The notes under the pieces are model-generated. The model worked only from the letters and a program-made list of their open reading frames with translations, searched no databases and was not told the DNA's origin. Made by a program: the position numbers and the translations under genes. Below, one piece after another: positions 1 through 11,914 of a DNA stretch of 56,367 bases. The stretch covers positions 1-56,367 of the forward strand of contig CP043991.1 in the NCBI GenBank assembly GCA_015139955.1, read 5' to 3'. Position 1 is the stretch's first letter; each line of letters starts with the position of its first letter. Source of the DNA: Candidatus Stammera capleta (lineage in GTDB: Bacteria > Pseudomonadota > Gammaproteobacteria > Enterobacterales > Enterobacteriaceae).

Positions 1-12
1 ATATTACCTTTC
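1..12 (-). promoter_or_regulatory. Possible ribosome binding site of a gene beyond the left edge
   Basis: Read on the minus strand, the first bases give AGAAAGG, TAAT, then AT at the edge. If the base just outside the window is C on the plus strand, an ATG would follow a good Shine-Dalgarno at normal spacing. In E. coli ruvA follows ruvC, so ruvA is a guess for that gene. The start codon itself is not visible. Confidence 0.3.
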
Positions 13-100
13 TAAAAAACTTGTTATTTAATATTAAATATTAAATAAATAATAAACTAATCTTTAAAATTATACAAGAAAAATAATTTATTTATATACA

Positions 101-577
101 TTATTTTAATGTATTTAAGTAATTACTATGTGCAACAGCAACAGCTAAAGCATCTGTAATATTTAAATTTACTTCCTTTATTTTAAATAATTTACATATA
201 ATTGAATTAATATATTTTTTATCAACATTACCTTTATTAACAATACATTTTCTAATTTTAGTTACAGAATATTCAAATATAGAAATAAAATTATTTATAG
301 CAGCTAATATTATTACTCCACTAACTTGATTTAATCGTATAATAGATGAATAATTTTTATAAATATAGCTTTTTTCAATAACTAAATTTTCAGGTTTAAA
401 ATTTAATAAAATATTTAATATTTCTAAATAAATAATTTGTAATCTATGAAAAAAATAATTAGAATTAGTTTTAATACAACCTCTATTAATACAAATAATT
501 TTAGAATCTACAATTTCTATTATTCCATAACCAGTACAATATGATCCAGGATCAATACCTATAATTCTTTTAACCAT
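101..577 (-). CDS. ruvC: Holliday junction resolvase RuvC
   Basis: RuvC cuts four-way DNA junctions during recombinational repair, normally with the RuvAB motor, which is not in this window. The 158-residue product (E. coli 173) begins with the RNase H-fold motif GIDPG (Asp9) and has LVIEKS (Glu68) and TDALAVAVAH (Asp142). The fourth catalytic position, Asp138 in E. coli, reads Asn139 here (codon AAT, bases 161-163), so activity is uncertain, although Thermus RuvC uses His there. The gene lies 8 bases downstream of aspS; E. coli also has aspS near ruvC, with nudB and yebC between, both absent here. No TGA codon occurs. Family assignment is secure; full function is inferred. Confidence 0.9.
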   Translation of the reverse strand: MVKRIIGIDPGSYCTGYGIIEIVDSKIICINRGCIKTNSNYFFHRLQIIYLEILNILLNFKPENLVIEKSYIYKNYSSIIRLNQVSGVIILAAINNFISIFEYSVTKIRKCIVNKGNVDKKYINSIICKLFKIKEVNLNITDALAVAVAHSNYLNTLK

Positions 578-585
578 TTTATAAT

Positions 586-2265
<1,680 letters not shown>

Positions 2266-2374
2266 ACAATTATTATATATATTTAAAACGTTAATATTAA
2301 TTTAAACTATATAATAAGTATATAACAATTTAATATATAAATGTATTTAATAAATAATTTAATTAATTAACTTT

Positions 2375-4084
2375 ATGAATATAAAAAAAATAATTTACAG
2401 AACAATAGAAAATATATTTAAATCTATTAAAACTAAAAAAAAATATAATTACAAAATACATCAAAACAATAAATTTAGCGATTATCAAATTAATGGAATA
2501 ATAGAAATAATAAAAAAAGAAAAACTTCATCCTAAATATATATTTAAAAAAATTAAAAATAAATTTAAAAAAAAAAAAATATTTAAAAAAATTAAAATAA
2601 CTCCTCCAGGATTTATTAATATTTTTATTAAAAAAAAAAAAATTGGAAAAATAATTGATAAATATGTAAAAATAAAAAATTTTGGTATAAAAGAGAAAAA
2701 AAAAAATATAGTTATAGATTATTCATCACCTAATGTTGCTAAAGAAATGCATATAGGACATTTAAGATCCACAATTTTAGGAGATAGTATAGGAAATATA
2801 TTAGAGTTTTTAGGTCATAAAGTTATTAGAATTAACCATTTAGGAGACTGAGGAACACAATTTGGTATGATAATTGCTTGAATTAAAAAATATAAAAAAA
2901 AAAAAATAAATAATATTAATACAATAGAAAATATTTATAAAAAAGCTCAAAAAAAATTTTTAATAAATACAAAATTTGCAAATTTATCTCGAAAATATGT
3001 AGTACAATTACAAAAAAAAAAAAAAAAAATAATAAAAATATGAAAAAAAATTATAAAATTAACTATTAAAAAAAATGAAAAAATATACAAAATATTAAAT
3101 ATAAAACTTACAAAAAAAAATATAATAGGAGAAAGCTTTTACCAAAAATTTTTACCTTCTATAGTAGAAGATCTTGTTAAAAAAAAAATAGCATATATAA
3201 AAAATAAAACTGTTTTAGTAAAAACTAAAAATAAAAACAAACAATATATATTAATAATAAAAAAAAAAGATGGAGGTTTTTTATATAGTACTACTGAAAT
3301 AGCTTCTATAAAATATAGATATAAAAAATTTAAAACAAATAAAATAATTTATTTAGTAGATACAAGACAAAAATTATATTTATATCAAATATTTTCAATA
3401 GTAAAAAAAGCTAAATATATCTCTAAAAAAACAAAACTAATACACTATGATTTTGGTACTATATTAAATAAATTTGGTAAACCTTTTAAAACCAGAGAAG
3501 GTAAAAATATAAAACTTAAAAAAATAATTAAAAAAACTATTTTAGCAACAAAAAAAATAATTTCTTTTAAAAAAGGAAATATATACAATGAAAAAAAAAT
3601 AAATAAAATATCTTATGAGATAGCTATAAGTGCTATAAAATATTATGATCTATCAAAAAATAGAATTAAAAATTATATTTTTGATATTAAAAAAATGCTT
3701 TCATTAAAAGATAATACTGGACCATATATGCAATATGCATATACAAGAATAATATCTGTATTAAAAAAAAATAATACTAATATAAAAGAAAGTATTAAAA
3801 AAAATAAATTAAAAATTTCCAATCAAATAGAATTTAATATATGCAAAGAAATAACTAATTTAGAAGAAATAATAAAACTTTCATCTCAAGGTAATCCTCA
3901 TATTATATGTCATTATTTATATAAAATAACATCTTTATTTTCCAAATTTTATGAAACTAATAGAATAAAAAATATTAAAAATAAAAAAATAAAAAATAGT
4001 AAATTAAAATTAATATCAATAATAGCCAAAATTATTAAAATATGTTTATCATTATTAGGTATAAAAGTATTAAATAAAATGTAA
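2375..4084 (+). CDS. argS: Arginyl-tRNA synthetase
   Basis: A class I synthetase that charges tRNA-Arg. The 569-residue product (E. coli 577) shows the HIGH motif at about 126-129 ([12 protein letters not shown]), then HLGDWGTQFG with TGA (2849-2851) at an invariant tryptophan. Further E. coli-like blocks are [24 protein letters not shown] and [13 protein letters not shown], and the end [10 protein letters not shown] matches the E. coli C-terminus. A run of 18 A (3012-3029) lies inside the gene; checked codon by codon, it keeps the frame. The gene is divergent from aspS across a 109-base spacer and convergent with prmC (4 bases apart, no terminator). Confidence 0.97.
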
Positions 4085-4088
4085 CAAA

Positions 4089-4934
4089 TTAAAAAATATC
4101 CTTTTGACCAATTGTAAAACGATATAAATTATTATAGTCTTTATAACTAAAAATATTATAAAATTTTTTAGAAAAAATATACTTCACTATATCTTTATGT
4201 TCATGAGAATGTTCTAAAATTAATCATCCTTTATTTTTTAAAAAATAAAAAGAATTATTTATTATAATTCAAATATCGGAAAGACCATTATGTTCTGAAA
4301 ATAAAGAACAATAAGATTCAAAACGTAAATTATTTATAACATTTAAACTAGTATCATTATTATTAATATATGGTGGATTACTAATGATTAAATTAAAAAA
4401 ATTTTTTTTATTATTTAAAGAAGAAAATCAATTACTTTTTATAAAAGATACATTACTGATATTTAAAAAATTAGCGTTATATTTAGCTAAAGAAATACAT
4501 AATAAATTAATATCCACACCTATTACTGAAGTTCTAATACAAGATTTTGCAATACATAAAGCTATTACACCAGATCCTGTACCTAAATCTAAAATATTAG
4601 AAAAATTATTTAAATTAATTAAATTTATAGCATAATCTACCATTAATTCAGTATCACAACGAGGTATAAATATATCTGAATATATTTTATATGAAATATT
4701 TCTAAAAAAACCTTTATTAATTATATAATAAATTGGTTCACCACGTAATCTTTTTATAAAATAAAAATTTAAAATACCTAATTTATAACAATTAATTTTT
4801 TTTAAAATATTAGATAAAATTCATATTTTATTTTTTTTTAAAACATATTCTAAAATTAAAAAAGCATCATTATAACTAATATAATTATTGATTTTATATA
4901 AATTAATATTAGTTAATCATTGTAAAATATTCAT
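4089..4934 (-). CDS. prmC: Release factor glutamine methyltransferase PrmC (HemK)
   Basis: PrmC N5-methylates the glutamine of the GGQ motif in RF1 and RF2, which speeds peptide release. The 281-residue product (E. coli 277) has the SAM-binding motif ILDLGTGSGVIALCIA near residue 110 and the catalytic NPPY motif (IISNPPYINNND). Its C-terminal half, with NNLRFES, GLSDIW and GWLILEH, follows E. coli. Several tryptophans use TGA. The gene starts on the base after the prfA stop, the E. coli prfA-prmC order, so the enzyme is co-transcribed with one of its two substrates; the other, RF2, is 2 kb away. Confidence 0.95.
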
Positions 4935-5999
4935 TTAAATATTTTTCTTATATTTTTCTATTAAAGGAATAATTAATAAATTTAATTTACCATTTAAAAT
5001 TTCATTTAAAGAATAAACTGTAAAGTTAATACGATGATCAGTAACACGATTCTGAATAAAATTGTAAGTACGATTACGATCATTTCTATATCCAGTACCT
5101 AACAATTTTTTTTTTTTAAAAAAAAATTCTTTATTCTTTTTATTTAACTCATAAGAATAAATTCTAGCTTTTAATACCTCTAAAGCTTTAGATTTATTTT
5201 TATGTTGAGATCTTTCTTGTTGACATTCTACTATTATTTTAGTAGGTAAATGAGTAATACGAACAGCAGAATCTGTAGTATTAACATGTTGTCCACCTGC
5301 CCCAGAAGATCTAAATGTATCTATTTTAATATCTTCATTACGTATAACAGGTAAGTCTACATTAGGAATATCAGGTATAACTGCCACTATACATGTAGAA
5401 GTATGTACTCTACCTTGAGATTCAGTTAAAGGAATTCTTTGTACTCTATGTCCACCTGATTCAAATTTTAATTGACCATAAACATTTTTACCCATAATTT
5501 TTATAACTATTTCTTTATAACCATGTAATTCAGTACTATGAAAATTTATTAATTTTACTTTTCAATTCATTAATTCAGAGTATTTAGTATACATTTTAAA
5601 TAAATCATAAACAAATAAAGAAGCTTCATGACCTCCAGTACCAGCATGTATTTCTAAATAAACATTTAAAGTATCTTTAGAATCTTTATTTAAATTTAAT
5701 AAATATTTTTTTAATTTATTATAATAAAAATTAATTTGAATATTTATTTTTTTAACTTCATCTTTAGCTAAAATACTTAATTCTTTATCATAAACTAATA
5801 ATTTAGCAGAAATTAATTCTTTAGAATACTTTTTCCAAATATCAAAACAATTTTTAATTTTATATAATTTTTTATATTTACGTATCGAAGATAAATATTT
5901 TTTACTTTTATAATCTAAATTAGAATTGATTATTTTTTCTAATTTAATTAATTTTTCATTAATTTTATTAATTTTAAACTTAATAAAATTGTTATCCAT
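4935..5999 (-). CDS. prfA: Peptide chain release factor 1
   Basis: RF1 recognises UAA and UAG and triggers hydrolysis of the finished peptide. The 354-residue product (E. coli 360) has the early block [15 protein letters not shown], the codon-recognition PxT tripeptide as Pro190-Leu191-Thr192 ([11 protein letters not shown]. coli has PAT), and GGQ at 235-237 ([14 protein letters not shown]). One TGA (5559-5561) encodes Trp between the two halves. A strong Shine-Dalgarno (AGGAGAG, 6007-6013) precedes the start. Every gene in this window ends in UAA or UAG, so RF1 alone could terminate them all. It is in an operon with prmC. Confidence 0.97.
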
Positions 6000-6006
6000 A
6001 AATATA

Positions 6007-6013
6007 CTCTCCT
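6007..6013 (-). promoter_or_regulatory. Ribosome binding site of prfA
   Basis: On the minus strand the sequence AGGAGAG lies 7 bases before the prfA ATG. It is one of the few near-consensus Shine-Dalgarno sites in the window and fixes the prfA start at 5999. Confidence 0.75.
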
Positions 6014-6151
6014 AATAATATATTAACAATTTTATAACATAATAATATATTTTAGTATAAATATAATTAATTTTAAAAAAATTAAAATAGTAATTTAAAA
6101 ATAAAAAATATATAATATCTATTAATAATTTAAATTTTACTTTTTAAAAAT

Positions 6152-6715
6152 ATGTGTATAAAAATCATTATAGGAATAGGAAATATAGAAAAAAAATTAT
6201 TTAATACTAGACACAACGTAGGAATATGATTTATAAAAAAATTTCTAAATAAAAAAAAAATAAAATTTAATAAAATATATAGAAAAAATATTAAAAATAA
6301 AGAAATTTATTTATATATTCCTAATACATATATAAATTTATGTGGTGAAAATATATATATAATTAAAAAAAAACTACATTTAAAAAATAAAGAAATTTTA
6401 ATAGTACATGACGAAATTAATTTAAACCCTGGGGCAGTAAAAATAAAAAAAAATATTGGAAAAAAAAATACACATAATGGTATTAAAAATATAATTAAAT
6501 ATTTTAAAAAAGATAATTTTTATCAATTAAGAATAGGCATAGGTAGACCATTAAAACAATATGATTTAAAAAAATTTGTTTTATCTCCACCAATAAAAAA
6601 AGATACAAAATTAATTTATCAATCTATAAATAAATCTATATTTTATATTTCTTTATGAATTCATAATAAAAAACTAAATTTCATACAAAATAAATTACAT
6701 AAAAAACATATTTAA
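6152..6715 (+). CDS. pth: Peptidyl-tRNA hydrolase
   Basis: Pth recycles peptidyl-tRNAs that drop off ribosomes. The 187-residue product (E. coli 194) has GIGN (Asn11), TRHNVGIWF with catalytic His21 and TGA for Trp, VHDEINL (Asp near 94) and KNTHNGIKNI, which keeps the His-Asn pair, followed by FYQLRIGIGRP. All residues usually listed as catalytic are present. It is divergent from prfA across a 152-base spacer and lies 26 bases upstream of prfB in the same direction. In E. coli pth neighbours ychF, which here is 3.3 kb away. Its substrates may be more abundant if UGA decoding is slow, but that is speculation. Confidence 0.95.
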
Positions 6716-6741
6716 TTAATTCATTTATATTTTCAATAAAA

Positions 6742-7818
6742 ATGTCAGAAAAAAAAATTCTTTATAAAAAAATTAAAAAAATATATATAAAATATAAAAA
6801 ATTTTTAAAATTAATAAATTTTAAAAATATTAAAAAAAAAAATAAAAATATATTAGAAAAAATTAATCAACAAAATATATTATTTAATAATAAAATTTTA
6901 ATAAAAAAAAATATATTAGAAAAAAATATTAATAAAATAAAGAAAATAAAAAAAAAAATTAAATATTTATATAATAAAATTAAAAAATATAAAATAAATA
7001 AAAAAAAATACAATTTTAAAAAAGAAATTTCTATAATTCAACAAAAAATTTTATATATAAAAATAAAAAATTTTTTGTACAAGAAAAAAGATAGAAATAG
7101 TTGTTATATTAACATTCAATCAGGTTCAGGAGGAACAGATGCACAAGATTGATCTTTGATAATATTTAAAATGTATATAAAATGAGCAGAAAAAAAAAAA
7201 TTTAAAACTAAAATAATAGAAAAAACATACGGTGAAATAGCAGGGATAAAATCAGCAACATTACTAATAATAGGTAGATATGCATATGGATATTTAAAAA
7301 ATGAAATAGGAATACATAGACTTATAAGACAAAGTCCATTTAAAACAAACAAAAAAAGACATACATCTTTTAGTTCAGTATATGTTTATCCTAAAACAAA
7401 ATATATTGAAAAAATAAAATATCAAATTAAATCTCATGACATTCAAATAAATGTCTATAAATCTTCTGGTTCAGGAGGTCAACATGCTAATAGAACCGAA
7501 TCAGCAGTAAGAATCAAACATATACCTACAGGTATCGTAACACAATGTAAAAAAAATAGATCACAACATAAAAATAAAAAACAAGCTTTAATACAATTAA
7601 GAAATAAAATATTAAAATTTAAAACAAAAAAACTAGAACATAAAAAATCAAATATAAATTGAGGTAATCAAACTAGAACGTATATTTTAGATTTTAATAC
7701 AGTTAAAGATATAAAATCACAAATAAAAATTAAAAATATACAAAAAGTATTAAACGGTAATATAGATATATTTATAGTAAAAAATTTAGAAAGAAAATAC
7801 AAAAAAAAATATGAATAA
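6742..7818 (+). CDS. prfB: Peptide chain release factor 2, apparently intact
   Basis: In standard-code bacteria RF2 terminates at UAA and UGA. The 358-residue product (E. coli 365) has a lysine-rich coiled-coil N-domain, [11 protein letters not shown] (Trp137, TGA at 7150-7152), the RF2-specific codon-recognition tripeptide Ser198-Pro199-Phe200 within [13 protein letters not shown], and GGQ at 245-247 ([13 protein letters not shown]). [19 protein letters not shown] and [13 protein letters not shown] match RF2 rather than RF1. The N-terminal region has no in-frame TGA and no CTTTGA slippery site, so the usual autoregulatory +1 frameshift is gone. The stop overlaps the lysS ATG by 8 bases, as in the E. 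coli prfB-lysS pair. It is unexpected in a genome that reads UGA as Trp. Confidence 0.96.
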
Positions 7819-9205
7819 TAAAAAAATAGATAATATTTATTGTATTATTAAACAATATTCTAAAATACCTAAAAAAATAATTGAAAAAAAAAATATATAT
7901 AAAAAAATAGCTGGCAGAGTAATTTCTAAAAGAAATATGAGTAATAATATATTTATTAATATACAAGATATTTTAGGAAATATACAAATATTAATAAATA
8001 AAAAAAAAATAAAAAAAATATATTCATTAGTAATAAAAAAAATTAAAATCGGAGATATAATATATTTAGAAGGAATATTATTTAAAACTAATACAAAAGA
8101 ATTAACTATAAGATGCAATTATATTAAATTATTAAATAAATCATATAAACACTGACCAGATAAATTTCATAAATTAAAAAATAAAGAGTCAAAATTTCGC
8201 CAAAGATATCTAGATTTAATAATAAATACTAAAACAAAAAAAACATTTTTAAAGAGAATTAAAATTATTTATTTAATAAGAAAATATTTAAATAACAAAA
8301 AATTTTTAGAAGTAGAAACTCCTATGTTACATATAATTCCAGGAGGAGCTACAGCTAAACCATTTAAAACATATTATAACAAATTAAATACATATATGTA
8401 TTTACGTATTGCTCCAGAATTGTATTTAAAAAAATTAATTATAGGAGGTTTTACTAAAATATTTGAATTAAATAGAAATTTTAGAAATGAGGGAGTTTCC
8501 ACAAAACATAATCCAGAATTTACTATGATAGAAATATATCAAGCATATAGTAATTATATATTAATGATGGAACTAGTAGAAAAAATGTTTTTATATATTA
8601 TAAATTCTTTATTTTTAAAAAATAAAAATATATTATTTAAAAAAAATAAAATTAATTTTAATATTCCATATCAAAGAATTACACTAAAAGAATCTATATA
8701 TAAATATTCAAAATTATTTAAATCTATAAAAGAATTAGAAGATAATAAAAAAATTATAAATATAGCTAAAAAATTAAATATCAATACTTTAAATAAATCA
8801 ATAGAAAAAATAATATTTAAAATATTTCAAAATACAGTAGAAAAAAAAATTATACAACCAACATTTATTATAGACTATCCTGCTAATATATCACCTTTAG
8901 CTAAAGAAAAAAAAAAAAATTGTAATATAGCAGAAAGATTTGAATTATTTATAGGAGGATTAGAAATAGCAAATGGTTTTTCAGAATTAAATAATTATAA
9001 GCAACAAAAAAAAAATTTTAAACAACAATTAATTGAAGAAAATAAAAATATAAGTCTTTTAGACAAAGATTATATTAATGCATTAAAATATGGTTTACCA
9101 CCTACTTCAGGAATAGGAATAGGTATAGACAGATTAGTTATGTTAATTACAAATAATAATTCAATAAAAGATACAATTTTATTTCCAATATTAAAAAAAA
9201 ATTAA
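7811..9205 (+). CDS. lysS: Lysyl-tRNA synthetase
   Basis: A class II synthetase charging tRNA-Lys. The 464-residue product (E. coli about 505) has an N-terminal OB fold, a link region with HWPDKFHKL (TGA at 8153-8155), motif 2 FELNRNFRNEGVSTKHNPEF and motif 3 GIGIGIDRLVMLI near the end. The conserved IDYPANISPLAK and FELFIGGLEIANGFSELN blocks are intact. Missing length comes mostly from the N-terminus and loops. The ATG lies inside the end of prfB, which suggests translational coupling. Its stop overlaps the stop of the opposing mutH by 2 bases, with no terminator between. The assignment is secure. Confidence 0.97.
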
Positions 9206-9849
9206 ATATATTTTTTAAAATTTAAAAAAATATTTTTAATAAAAAATTTATTTAAATAAATTCTAATATAATAATTATTTAAATTTAAATAATTTTCTTT
9301 TTTAATTAATAAAAATTGTAATCTAAAATGTTTACTATAAAAATTAGGTAATATTAAATTTTTATTTAATATAAAATTAATAATTTTTTTTAATTCTTTT
9401 CAAAGAATAAATATATTTTTTTGATTTAAAATAGTTAAAAAAGAATTACCAATCTTTTTATATAAAAAAAATACATTTTTATTACCTAATATAGGTATTC
9501 ATAAAATTTTATGTATTTTAAAAAAAAATTTTTTTTTAAAATTTAATGTAAAAAAATTAAAAAATTTAAAAGTTAAAAGTAATACTTCATTAATAGGTAT
9601 AAAAATATTATTTAAGGAAATAGTTTTACATTCCCAATTTAAATATTTAATATCACAAACATTACCTTTAATATTTTTTTTAATTATATAATTTTCTATT
9701 AAACGTCCTAATAATCCTTTATCTTTAAAATTTCTAGTAGTTAAAGATAAATTTACATAATTAATCAATTCAAATATATAAAAACCAGAAATATTTTTTA
9801 ATAAACATAATACGTAATTTTGAATTTTCTTTTTTCACAAAATATTCAT
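9202..9849 (-). CDS. mutH: DNA mismatch repair endonuclease MutH
   Basis: MutH nicks the unmethylated strand at hemimethylated GATC sites when activated by MutS and MutL. The 215-residue product (E. coli 229) aligns with E. coli along its length: ISGFYIFELI, LTTRNFKDKGLLGRLIE, the catalytic Asp66-x6-Glu73-x-Lys75 triad (CDIKYLNWECKTI, E. coli DxxxxxxELK) and HKILWIPILGNK. The first Met is at 9849; residue 5 is a TGA tryptophan, so the standard code would force a TTG start 27 codons later and clip the N-terminus. MutS, MutL and Dam are not in the window. Divergence is high outside these blocks, but the triad supports an active nuclease. Confidence 0.88.
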
Positions 9850-10061
9850 AAATTAAAATTATGAAAAATAAAATATATAATTAATAATATTATATCATAT
9901 AATGTAATTAAGTATTTTAAAATATATATCAAAAAATATTTATTTTAAAAAATATTAATAAATAAAAATTTAAATAAATTAATAAATATTTTTTATAAGA
10001 TAATATTTATATAAAAAATTTAAAAAACAAATTTAAAATTCAAATTAAAATAATAAAATAA

Positions 10062-11114
10062 ATGACAATAAAATGTGGTATTATAGGTTTACCTAATATA
10101 GGTAAATCTACTTTATTTAATTTACTAACAAAACAAAAAGTTAAAAATAAAAATTTTCCTTTTTGTACTATACAATCTAATATAGGTCATTCAATCATTA
10201 ATAGTAAAAAAATTAATCAAATTATTAAATTTACAAAAAATAAAAAAATATTTTTACCAAAAATAAAATATTTTGATATAGCAGGATTAATTGAAGGTGC
10301 TCATAAAGGTTATGGGCTAGGAAATCAATTTTTAGAAGATATAAGAAAAACAGATATTTTAATACATGTAATAAGGATATTTAAAGATCCTAAAATTATA
10401 AATATAAATAAAAAAATAAATCCTATATATGATATTAATATAATTAAAAACGAAATTATATTATCAGATTTAATACTTTTAGAAAAAATTAAAAATCAAT
10501 ATAATAAAAATAAATATATTAATACAATTAATTTATTTATTAAATATTTAGAAAAAGAAAAACATATTAATAAAAATAATTTAAATAATGAACAAATTAA
10601 AATAATTAAAAATGTAAATTTACTTACAAATAAAAAAAATATTTATATATTAAATACAGACGATAACTTTAAATATAAAAAAAATAAAATTAAAAAAATA
10701 AAAAAATATATTAATGACTTAGAATATAAACCTATAATTTTAAATATAAATATAAAAAAATCTTTACATAGAAAAAAAAAAAAAATATATATTCAGAATA
10801 AAATTAATAAAAAAATTATTAAAAAATTAAATTTTATAAAATTTTTTACTATTAAAAATCATAAAATAACTTTATGATTAACAAAAAAAAATAATAATAT
10901 AATTAACAGTATTAAACAAATACATAATGATTTTGTAAAAAAATTTATTAAAGTAGAAATTATAAATTTTAAAAAATTTATAAAATATAAAGGATGAAAT
11001 GAAACAAAAAAAATAGGTAAAATTAAAATAAAAGGTAAAAAATATAAAATTAAAAATAATGATATTATCCATATAATGATAAATAAAAATTCTAGAAATC
11101 CCAATAAAATATAA
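10062..11114 (+). CDS. ychF: Ribosome-associated ATPase YchF (OLA1 family)
   Basis: YchF is an Obg-like P-loop NTPase that prefers ATP and binds ribosomes; its role is broadly translational or in the stress response. The 350-residue product (E. coli 363) has the P-loop GLPNIGKST at about 9-17, the G3 region YFDIAGLIEGAHKGYGLG, and a C-terminal TGS domain with KYKGWNETKKIGKIKIKG and NDIIHIMI. TGA codes Trp in LTLWLT (10875-10877), in the region of the E. coli ARAW block, and in KGWNE. E. coli ends soon after the equivalent of HIMI; here nine extra residues follow (NKNSRNPNKI). It is divergent from mutH across 212 bases, and the long empty spacer follows it. Confidence 0.94.
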
Positions 11115-11914
11115 TTAATTTTAATTCATTTATAAAAATTTATCTTAAAATTATTTAATTCTAGCTAGAATAAAAAAAAATAAATTTTTTAAATTTAAAA
11201 ATATAAATTTTTAAAAAATATTATATATATAATAAAAATAAAAAATAATAAATAATAAAAAAATCTTTAAGTATTAATTATTAAAAAAATATTTATTAAA
11301 AAATATATTAAATATAATTATTAAAAAAAAATATATATTAATAATTAACTATTATTTTAAAAAAAATATTTTTTAAAAAAAATTAACTAAATTAATTTAT
11401 TTATAATACATATTTTATAAAAAAACATTTTTACAAAAAAATATTAAATTTTAAATTTAAATAATAAAAATTTATTAATATTATATATAAAAAAAATATT
11501 TTTAAAATAATATTTTATAAATAATTTTTATAACAAAATTTTATAATTTATTCTTTTAATTACGTTCTTATATATACTTAAATTTAATATTCTAAAATTA
11601 ATATCACAAATTTAACTACTTTTTAAAATATTAAAAAAATTAATAATAAATCTATTAATCATCAATAAATTAATATCTTTAAAATATTAAGATAATTAAA
11701 ATATAATAATAATACTTATATATGAAAAAATTAAACTTAAATATTTTTTATTTAAAATATAAATCAATAAATTTTAATTAATTAAAATATATTAAAATAT
11801 TTTTTTTAAATAGCAATATATAATATCATATACATTATTAATAATAATATTAATATTTACTATATTAAAATTAATAATAAAAAATAATTTTTTTTTAAAT
11901 AAATAGAGAATATA
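11115..11914. other. 800-base intergenic spacer with very low GC
   Basis: This is the longest stretch without a gene. It is nearly all A and T, poorer in G+C than the genes, and stops interrupt all frames. I recognise no tRNA, ncRNA, DnaA box or pseudogene remnant. A 14-base perfect palindrome, ATTCTAGCTAGAAT (11158-11171), lies 43 bases after ychF, but no T-run follows it. The last part, with AGAG at 11905-11908, is presumably the leader and promoter of the man operon. It may be the residue of one or two lost genes. Confidence 0.6.

Noticed and set aside
3012..3029. A frameshift at the 18-A run in argS
   Set aside because: Codon-by-codon reading keeps the E. coli-like frame through the run, with conserved blocks before and after.
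2375..4084. argS, prfB, sufB, leuS and others as pseudogenes broken by stop codons
   Set aside because: All interruptions are TGA, they sit where relatives have Trp, and the frame continues with conserved motifs on both sides. This is recoding, not decay.
6742..6830. A programmed frameshift in prfB
   Set aside because: There is no in-frame TGA or CTT slippery codon in the region, and the frame is open from ATG to stop.
11158..11171. Terminator of ychF at ATTCTAGCTAGAAT
   Set aside because: The hairpin is short, with two G:C pairs per arm, and is followed by A rather than T on the plus strand.
11115..11914. A CRISPR array or degraded gene in the long spacer
   Set aside because: There are no regularly spaced repeats and no recognisable protein fragments in any frame, only low-complexity AT sequence.
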